64,000 bases of DNA from contig WHVA01000143.1 of assembly GCA_015179125.1 (NCBI GenBank), forward strand, positions 124,001 through 188,000, read 5' to 3'. Source of the DNA: Gautieria morchelliformis (taxonomy: Eukaryota > Basidiomycota > Agaricomycetes > Gomphales > Gomphaceae). The position numbers were made by a program, and so were the translations under genes. The notes beneath the pieces are model-generated. The model saw nothing but the letters and a program-made list of their open reading frames with translations. It had not been told where the DNA came from and searched no databases. This document shows, piece by piece, positions 56,923 through 64,000 of the stretch. Position 1 is the first letter of the stretch, and each line of letters opens with the position of its first letter.

Positions 56923-57249
56923 TGTTGGAATATACGCGACGGAGTGACAAACCGTGGCCGTCTCGTGTCCACATGACGCGGGTTGTTCACCAAGTCTTGT
57001 TGTTCACCGTATATGGCTTTTGCGCAGTCGCAAAAGTAGCTTTTTGTTCTCTTCTTTTGAAAGGCCTATTGTTCTTGGAAATTCTATAAAGTAGCTACTC
57101 GCGTTCCACTCAGTGGTTTGACACCTTCGTTCAAACACTGAGGTGAGATACTCTCCATCTATCCTGCATTTATTGTTACTTATCTGTACGCTCCGTTAGA
57201 TTATTCGTTCAGGTAAAATACAAAGTGGTTTGACAACTTCGTTCAAACA
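56923..57249 (+). repeat. Copia 3' LTR (327 bp), relative of the LTR at 59654
   Basis: Starts TGTTGGAATATACG after the polypurine tract and ends GTTCAAACA. A TATAAA lies at 57085-57090. Downstream come a repeated unit (57111-57142 and about 57224-57249, sharing GTGGTTTGACA-CTTCGTTCAAACA), a splice-donor-like GTGAGA at 57143 and an acceptor-like TTCAG at 57208-57212, itself followed by a GT. The same arrangement is seen in the LTR at 59654-60022. Confidence 0.85.
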
Positions 57250-57250
57250 T

Positions 57251-57361
57251 CGTGGTGGTCATGTCGCAGACGAGCTACTCCACCCTTGTTGGGCGCCACC
57301 TTTGGTCAAAGGTGGCGCCCAACAAGGGTTGGCGTAGCTCGTCTGCGACATGACCACCACG
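57251..57361. repeat. Near-perfect 54-nt foldback immediately after the LTR
   Basis: 57251-57304 and 57307-57361 are reverse complements over 54/55 nt with one mismatch and one 1-nt indel, around a 2-nt loop. Arms begin CGTGGTGGTCATGTCGC and meet at CACCTTTG-GT-CAAAGGTG. It starts 2 bp beyond the end of the LTR. Confidence 0.95.
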
Positions 57362-58935
57362 AGGCAGAGGTCAAAGAGCAATGGATCAGTCCTTTATGAC
57401 GAAAACCGTATTTAGAGGGAGGAGTCACGTACTGAACACGGGGGTCAGCACCCCGCACAACCAACTACTACTCCTCAACACACGACCTCGACGCCGCGCG
57501 GAGAGTACGCGGGACGCGAGTATCGAGGGACGAGCGAGGGCGAAGGGGTGCAGGGGCGCGTATCGAGGGCCGCCGCCGCCACCGTCGCCGGGGCCACCTG
57601 GGCCCGGTGGGTGGGAATATAGGTATCAGGTGGGTTTTCGGTGATAGCTGTCTTTTCTTTTTGTGAGGGGAAGGAGGGGATGGGGAGGAGGATGAGAATA
57701 TGGATCGTTTTGGGGCGCTTTTTTTTCTTTTTTTTTGCGTTTTGGGGTTCGCATGCGGTGATGGGGGTGAGCAGTGGTGATGGCTTTCCCTTTGATTGCG
57801 CTTGAGTGGTGGTGGTTGATTGCTGTGATTGCGCGTGAGTGGTGATGGCCTGTGGTGTCATTGTTTTTCGTGATTGGTGTTTTATTTCTTTATTTTGATT
57901 CTCCGACTACCGGGACGGAGTCGAGCCGAGAAAACACTGGGGTCTTTCATTCCAAAGTGCCGAACGGTGATGGAAGCCGCCGCTTGCGGGAATTCCCAGG
58001 GTTTGATGGGATCTTGGCGTACCACTTCATTCGACGATGTGCCCAAACGACGCGGTGGAGCTGTTCAACTGGACGTCGGGTTTGGACTCTCCCGGGTTCC
58101 TGGACGCGACGCGACCTACCTCCAGTCCTGGCTCCCGTCCCCCCCCCATCTCATTCACAGATCCGCACCCTACCCCCTCCCACTCATTCCCAAGTGGTCA
58201 CGTGTCTGCTCTGCGTCTGCTTTTCGGCGCAGCACGGGAGGAGAGCGGGGCGTCGCTCAGTTCAACCTTCGGTTTTCGGTGGGAACGCCGTCCCCCGCGG
58301 GGGGCTCGCGCTTCTTATCGATCGCTTTGCACCTTAGGAGCTCCATCCGGTGTTCGCCGCCTCTAGACTACTCTGGCACATCGCTCAGGCGCACCCCTCG
58401 GAAATGAGGGGCATATGATCGCTGGCGCACTTTGAAAACCTTTTCCGGATGGTCTTCACACGTTGCTCATCTATCCTCTATGAACTTGGCCGTGATACCA
58501 AGGGAACTCTATCTTCTCCTTTTTGCCTGGCGACCTTGTCCACCTTGGTGCTGGTGGACCCGTGTACTTGATGCTGTTTGAATTCTTCATCACACTGGCT
58601 CGGATTCCGCCCTCCCTCTATATGACTTGCTGTGTTACGTCTCTGTAGAATATGGACATGTAGACGAGCGAAGCTGACATGCCTTGTAGTGACGATAGTG
58701 AATAGTGGAACCCTAGGTAATGCTACTCCGCCTCCGACAAGTGTGAAAGTACGATTCAGGTGAGCATTCGATATATGTATGGATTCGATGTGCGCTCCCT
58801 GAACTCCCTGGGCCACGGAAGTTGCAACGGGCGGCACAGCGCGACATGCGAAGGCGGCCGCAACCTCGCGGACTACCCCATCGCCTGCAGCTCATCCAAT
58901 CGCCGAAGAAGCCTTCCATCAGGAAATGGGCATCG
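57362..58935. other. No assigned gene
   Basis: Contains open frames of 85-180 codons on both strands. One starting at 58037 (MCPNDAVELFNWTSGLDSPG) has a protein-like start but no domain I recognise, and overlapping frames are similar in length, so none is called. 58478-58935 shows nothing definite. Confidence 0.4.
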
Positions 58936-59653
58936 ATACGTACTGTAGTAGTCCGGGCTTCATCAACATCCAGATAAATGGCGCCTATGGCTTCGACTTC
59001 TCCATCTTCCACAACGCGGATGCGGGCGCGTACGATGCGCATGGTTGCGCGCAGGATCGTCGAGACAGGTGTTACGTCGTGAGTGGCCTGCCTGATCACT
59101 TGGGCGCGAGTCCCAGTTCTGGTCGTGTTTAAAGTGACATGCCGTCGCGCTGTTTCTACCCTCCTCTCGTGCATCCTCCAGGCTGCACGCTGACTGACCT
59201 CACGCCCACCTCCTAGATTACTCCCCACCATCATCGTATGTCCGCATCGCCTCTGCTCGGCCCTTACATAGAGGAAGCTCAGCTACCCCTCACCCTCCCA
59301 GACCCAGCAGCGCTCCCTCTATCCCACAAGGTAACTCGGGCCTCCCGCCTCCCGCATCACGTTTACGTTACCCGTCGCTCACGCCCATCCATCGCAGTCC
59401 TCCGATGCCTCTCCCCCGCCTCCGACGCACCCGCGCAGCGCGACGGTGCTCGGGTGGCACGCTGAATGCCCGTTCCTGTAGTATGAGAAGCATGGCGCAC
59501 ACATGCCGGGGTACCTCCTCAGTGCGGCAGCGCCGGAAGGTCCCATCCTTCCCGTTTTCCGCTATTCTACGCTATGCCCACCGCGCGCGACTAACCCTAA
59601 CCACGCGTGGGTGTTTGTTGACGCAGGTATCGCGTCCTTCGAAACGGTGTACT
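58936..59653 (+). pseudogene. N-acetylglucosamine-6-phosphate deacetylase, copy 3 (truncated)
   Basis: Covers exon 3 ([20 protein letters not shown]), the micro-exons ([13 protein letters not shown]), exon 6 and the start of exon 7 (GIASFETV). The metal-binding HAEGPF is changed to HAECPF and followed three codons later by TAG. There is a one-base change of frame in exon 3. The copy stops at 59653 where a Copia LTR begins, so the element inserted into exon 7. Introns are retained. Confidence 0.88.
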
Positions 59654-60022
59654 TGTTGGAGCTGCGGGTACTGCGGGCACGTGACCGTGGGCATAATGCA
59701 AACACGTGACAGCCGCGCATTGTACTTTATGCGAGTGGACCACCCATTGTGTCTATTGTTCTCTTGATCCTTTTGTTGTCCCTTTTAGTTTAGAACAATG
59801 GCCTCTTACAGTATAAGTAGAACGCCATTAGATCGCTCTCCTCAGTCGTTTGGCTACGCTCTCGCGTTCAAACACTGAGGTGAGACACAATACTTAGTAT
59901 CTATTTTTCTTTAACTCACCTGTATATCATAGACTCTTATTACAGGTGAATATACACAGTCGTTTGGCTACGCTCTCGCGTTCAAACACTGAGACTCTTA
60001 TTACAGATCATCTAATCTTACA
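59654..60022 (+). repeat. Copia 5' LTR (369 bp) with internal 37-bp direct repeat
   Basis: Begins TGTTGGAGCTGCG and ends CTAATCTTACA. A TATAAG near 59812 would be the promoter. The 37-bp unit starting CAGTCGTTTGGCTACGC occurs at 59843-59879 and 59957-59993. The first copy is followed by a donor-like GTGAGA (59880); the acceptor-like TTATTACAG ends at 59945 and recurs ending at 60006. This suggests a 66-nt leader intron in the LTR transcript. Confidence 0.85.
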
Positions 60023-60077
60023 GGTTATTGGGCCCCCGCACCAAATCACTAGTTCCCCTTAAGCTCCCTTCAAAACC

Positions 60078-63000
60078 ATGACTACCACTGCCCTGACCAC
60101 CACCGACCTTCTCCCCTCCTCGGTTCCCAAACTTATGACGAACAGCCTGAATTGGATAGCGTTCTCGATGCGCTTCCAGGATGCTGTCGAAGCAAAAGGC
60201 TTATGGGGGTATTTTGATGGTACGATTACCCAACCGACAGTTAGCACTCCACCAGCTGCTGGTGAAGAAGATGCCCTCGCAAAATGGGTCAAAGAGGACC
60301 GAACCGCAAAAGCTCTCCTAACTCACCGAATTCCTGACTCCACACTCATACGCGTCCATAGCAAATCGTCCCTAAAAGACCGATGGGATCTCATCGTAAA
60401 GGAGTACTCGTCGAAAGGGGCTTTCGCTCAAGCAGACCTGCGTACCCAGTTCATGGATTCCAGATGCCCTGACAAAGGCAACGTTCGTGAATTTCTCGAT
60501 GGACTTCGTGTCAAAAGAGAGGAGTTAGCGACCTTCGGCATGGACATTGAAGTACAGGATTACCGTGCCACTATCATTAAGTCCCTCCCACCTCACCTCT
60601 CAGCCTTCGCATCAAACCTGCTTGCCGGCGCAAGGTTGTACAGCTCCACGAAGACCATAGATCCCGATGAACTCATAACGTTAGTCTCCGAGGAATATGA
60701 GCGTCATGCAGCCCAGAGATCCCGTCGTTCAGGACATACGAGTGGAAAAGGAAACGAAAAAGATGAAGCAATGTTCGTGTCAGCAAACTCGAAGGGAAAG
60801 AAGTCAGAGCACAAACCGAAGGGAACTTGTTGGAACTGTGGCGACAAGGGACACTATAGGAACAAGTGTCCTAAGCCTGCCAAAGCAACAGACAACAAGA
60901 AACTAGACTCAACTCGAGGAGGAGGTTCTGCAAATGCAGCTGTTGAATCCGATGATGAGGATGAAGCTGCCTTCTTTGCGGACCTTGACGAAAACGAATT
61001 ACCCGAACTCCTGTCAAATTGTGAGTCAGACACAGACGATGGAGATGAAGCGGACCTTGACGAGAGTAAACTACCTGAGCTACTGTCAAACTGCGAGTCT
61101 GATACAGACGATGAAGTCGAAGGGGCAAACGACCTCGACTGGTTTTCCGAGATCAGCGACGAGTCAGACAGCGAATATGAAGTAGAAAGGTCACCTGGAA
61201 CTGACGAGAGCGATACTTTTTCGCTTGTCAGTGATGACCTGGACTTCATTGGCAATGATCTGGAAGATGCCCATGCAGTTTGCGTTGAAGTCAACGAAAC
61301 TACTGCAAACTCACCCTGTATCGAAGTGTACGACTCGGGATGTACACGACACATAACACCCTATCGTGACGCGGTCCAAAACTTCGTCAAAATTTCGCCC
61401 AAGTCATTCCAGGCTGCCAACAGACAAAGTTTTAATGCTGTAGGAACGGGCGAAATGATAATCGACGTACCAAATGGCGTTGATGTCTCCAAACTGAAGC
61501 TCTCCGAGGTCCTGTACTCACCCGACGTGGGGTACACACTCGTGTCCGTTGGACGGCTCGATGAGGCCGGTTTTGCTGTAACATTTGCAGACGGCAAATG
61601 CATAATACATGGGCGAAACGGAGAGCAAGTAGGCGAAGTCCCTAAATCAGGACGTGGCCTTTATCGAGTTACGCATGAGCCCGATACAGCAAATGCAGCG
61701 GCAGAAACACTCACCTTGGAACAACTCCATCGTCGTTTGGGACACATTTCACCCGAAGCTGCCAAAAGATTAGTTGCAAAAGGATTTGTAACTGGAATAA
61801 AACTGGATACATCACCTCAAGCAGACACCCTCTTTTGCGAGTCCTGTATTTATGCCAAGGCGACTCGCAAGTCTGTGCCTAAAATGCGAGAAGGCAAACG
61901 TGCCTCGAACTTCGGTGACGAAGTACACAGTGACCTGTGGGGACCAGCTCCGGTTGCCACAAAGGCCGGAAAGCGTTACTATGTCACCTTTACAGATGAC
62001 ATGACACGCTTAACTCACCTTTACCTTCTGCGCACGAAAGACGAAGCCCTGGGTGCCTACAAAGACTACGCTACATGGTGTAGCACGCAGCTCAATGCTA
62101 GCATAAAGACCCTACACTCAGACCGCGGTGGAGAGTATCTTGGAAAGGATTTTGAGCTTTACCTAAAGTCAAAGGGTACTGAGCAAAAACTTACCGTTCA
62201 TGATACCCCTCAGCACAATGGGGTCGCAGAACGACGCAATCGCACCATCGTAGAGCATATACGTGCCCTGCTGCATGCGAGTGGTCTGCCAAAGTTTCTG
62301 TGGGGAGAAGCTGCATGTCATGTGGTTTGGCTGATGAATCGGACACTTACTAAGTCTGTCGAAGGCATGACCCCCTTTGAAGCTGCTTTCGGAAAGAAAC
62401 CAGACCTCCAAAATGTACGCGAGTGGGGCGAGAAAGTATGGGTACGCACCGAGAGTGGAGACAAACTAGGCGGGCGTGTAACTGAAGGGCGCTGGTTAGG
62501 CATTGACGATCGCAGTAAAGGCGTTCGTATATACTGGCCTGACAAGCAGACGGTCACCGTGGAACGAAATGTCTATTACGATCCGTCAGCTTCTCGTCTC
62601 GAGGGGGAGGATTTGCAAGTGGTCGAAACGAAAACTGACTTACCCTCAGGAATCGCTAAACCTACTACCCCATTAGTACCTCCAGTTCCCGACACCAGCC
62701 CGTCTGATTCCGAGGTTGAGACACCTGCGAAAAGAATCCGCAAGCCAAGTCAGCGCGTTCGCGACATTCTTGAAGGCCACGGCACCTCCTCTCACCGTTC
62801 GTCTGATCCCGCTATCGCTACAGGCATACAACTGCCCACTTCAATCGATCAAACCACTGAAGTCCTTGAGGGGAGGGATCAGCCGACTGGATGATGTTAG
62901 CTGAAGATGCTGAAGAATACGCACTGGTGGCTCAAACCAGTGAAACCGAGGCTCTCGAACCTCGCTCCCTAGCTGAAGCAAAGCGACGCCCCGACTGGCA

Positions 63001-64000
63001 CCTATGGGAAAAGGCAATTCAAGATGAGTTAGCACTTCTCCGCGACGCTGGAACCTGGGAACTCACTGAAGCGCCAACTAATGCTAACATCGTGGGCTCT
63101 AAATGGGTATTCCGGGCAAAGAAAGACGCTGCTGGAAATGTAGTAAGATATAAAGCTCGTCTCGTCGCGCAAGGTTTTTCACAAGTACCTGGAGTTGATT
63201 ACTTCGATACCTTCGCCCCAGTTGCCAAACTGGCATCGATTCGAACCGTGCTCACGCTAGCTGCAGCAAAAGACATGGAACTGCATCAAATCGACATCAA
63301 GGGCGCATACTTGAATGGGGAACTTACCGAGAACGAGATGATCTACATGTCCCAGCCTCCTGGGTATCACGCACCGAACTCCCCTGGAAAGGTCTGCAGC
63401 TTGCGGAAAACGCTCTACGGACTAAAACAGTCAGGACGGCGCTGGTACCAGAAGCTCGTAGATATAATGCTCACCAAACTGATGTTCTCTCGCTGCGACG
63501 TAGATCAGGCCGTGTTCTATCGACACACCAACTCGGCCACTGTAATCGTCCTGGTCCACGTGGACGACTGCACGATAGCCGCAACAACGCCAGCCCTTGT
63601 GAACCAGTTCAAAAAGGGGATTTCAAACCATGTTGAAATTACCGACCTTGGCGAACTGCATTGGCTGTTAGGTATAGAAGTCAAGCGTGATAGAGAACGA
63701 CGTACCATACACCTCTCCCAACGTGCCTACATCGACTCCATCATCCGCCGCTACAACTTCGACGACCTAAAGCCGGCATCCACACCAATGGAGCATGGCC
63801 TACTTCTCTCAATGACACCGATACCGAAAACCACGGCCGAATGGGCACGAATGCGCGACGTACCCTACAGAGAAGCCGTTGGCTCGCTGGTGTACGCAGC
63901 ACTCGGTACACGCCCTGACATCGCCTTCGCCGTCCAGTCCGTATCGCGCCATTCCACAAAGTTCGGTTCTACACACTGGAACGCAGTGAAACGAATATTT
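60078..64000 (+). pseudogene. Copia gag-pol, one frameshift, 3' end outside window
   Basis: Frame 1 (60078-62894, 938 codons): gag; zinc knuckle CWNCGDKGHYRNKC (residues 251-264, CX2CX4HX4C); an acidic region with a 24-residue tandem repeat (301-348); protease IEVYDSGCTRHI (Asp 419); integrase HHCC (HRRLGHISPE to CESCIYAK) and DDE core (VHSDLWGP, FTDDMTRL, TPQHNGVAERRN). Near 62870-62876 (GAGGGGAGGGATC) the frame slips by one base and continues as SADWMMLAEDAEEYAL: SKWVFRAKKDAAG, VDYFDTFAPVAKLASIRTVL, IDIKGAYLNGEL, LYGLKQSGRRWYQ and the catalytic LVHVDDCTIA of the RT, then PYREAVGSLVYAALGTRPDI to the window end. A single-base indel in a G-rich run is the only defect seen, so a base-calling error is possible. 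Confidence 0.88.

Larger units (their letters stand above)
52240..57249 (+). mobile_element. Copia remnant: RNase H end and 3' LTR, interrupted by nested elements
   Basis: 52240-52724 encodes the end of a Copia pol: AIKRVFGYLKGTKELW, GYPDADGSTSEDRHTVSG, STTESEYVAASHAAKEALW, SDNQSAIALAKD, ARTKHIDIRYHFIR and RPTNDMVA. The rest (a DTLTKAL-like segment in another frame, then KVKHFAVELGLTTVLGGV) is at 56837-56915, after the inserted DNA. A polypurine tract (TTAGGGGGAG) precedes the 3' LTR at 56923-57249. Everything upstream of RNase H is missing. Small frame defects (an extra AGAC after the insertion and a +1 change) show it was dead or decayed afterwards. Confidence 0.88.
59654..64000 (+). mobile_element. 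Ty1/Copia retrotransposon, 5' part (runs off the window)
   Basis: LTR 59654-60022, then the presumed primer-binding site GGTTATTGGGCCC (from 60023), gag-pol from 60078 to the window end within RNase H. The 3' LTR and target duplication are outside the window. It is a different family from the intact Copia at 39.5 kb but shares the primer-binding motif with it and the LTR plan with the remnant at 56923. Confidence 0.92.

Noticed and set aside
57251-57361. Transposon terminal repeats (MITE) as an explanation of the long hairpin
   Set aside because: A 2-nt loop leaves no internal region, there is no target duplication outside the arms, and no second copy is visible in the window.
1-64000. CRISPR arrays, rRNA or tRNA genes, bacterial-type promoters and terminators
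   Set aside because: No spaced direct repeats and no complete tRNA fold were seen; the only tRNA-like boxes belong to the SINE. Introns and element types are eukaryotic.

Overview
This window looks like nuclear DNA of a filamentous basidiomycete, most likely an Agaricomycete. The genes are cut by many 45-70 nt GT-AG introns, the families are typical of mushrooms (F-box protein, DUF6533/6534-like membrane protein, expanded amidases), and the repeats are Tad1-like LINE, Ty1/Copia, Ty3/Gypsy and Tc1-like elements. Nothing bacterial was seen: no operons and no ribosome binding sites. I cannot place it below class. No tRNA, rRNA or CRISPR was found.

Left part (1-23 kb), gene-rich. A five-exon tail-anchored FHA protein (1778-4285); a full-length tRNA-derived SINE with 13-bp target duplications (6232-6694); an F-box protein (6810-8113, minus); two tandem eleven-exon amidase genes (9164-11385 and 14510-16764, minus) with a membrane-protein gene between them (12605-13936); a broken member of an unrecognised two-copy family (17585-18730); and an intact twelve-exon N-acetylglucosamine-6-phosphate deacetylase gene (19767-22229, minus).

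Middle (23-36 kb). Decayed MmgE/PrpD and phosphotransferase genes, an MPP6-like gene (28955-29910), a second decayed copy of the two-copy family (30230-31285), and an EH-like-domain protein with a long Pro/Ser/Gly-rich tail (32163-34465). The 3' flank of that last gene is duplicated at 49.5 kb, next to fragments of a secreted RlpA-like gene.

Right part (36.5-64 kb), mostly transposable elements. A Tad1-like LINE (about 36.6-46.9 kb) is split by a Copia element (39535-44793) with 498-bp LTRs that read as identical, a GGGAC target duplication and an unbroken 1414-codon gag-pol. Then follow a Gypsy integrase fragment, an RlpA-like pseudogene full of foldbacks, a deleted deacetylase copy, and a three-level nest: a Copia 3' end (to 57249) holding a hAT-like element (52725-56828), which holds a Tc1-like element (53283-56302). 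A third deacetylase fragment (58936-59653) is cut by a further Copia element that runs off the window end.

The least expected signal is a set of near-perfect foldback hairpins (5.9, 24.4, 34.8, 49.8-50.3 and 57.3 kb). Four of them lie in one RlpA-like pseudogene, and there each places an inverted copy just 5' of surviving sense coding sequence. They may mark a snap-back insertion process or an assembly artefact; read data would decide.
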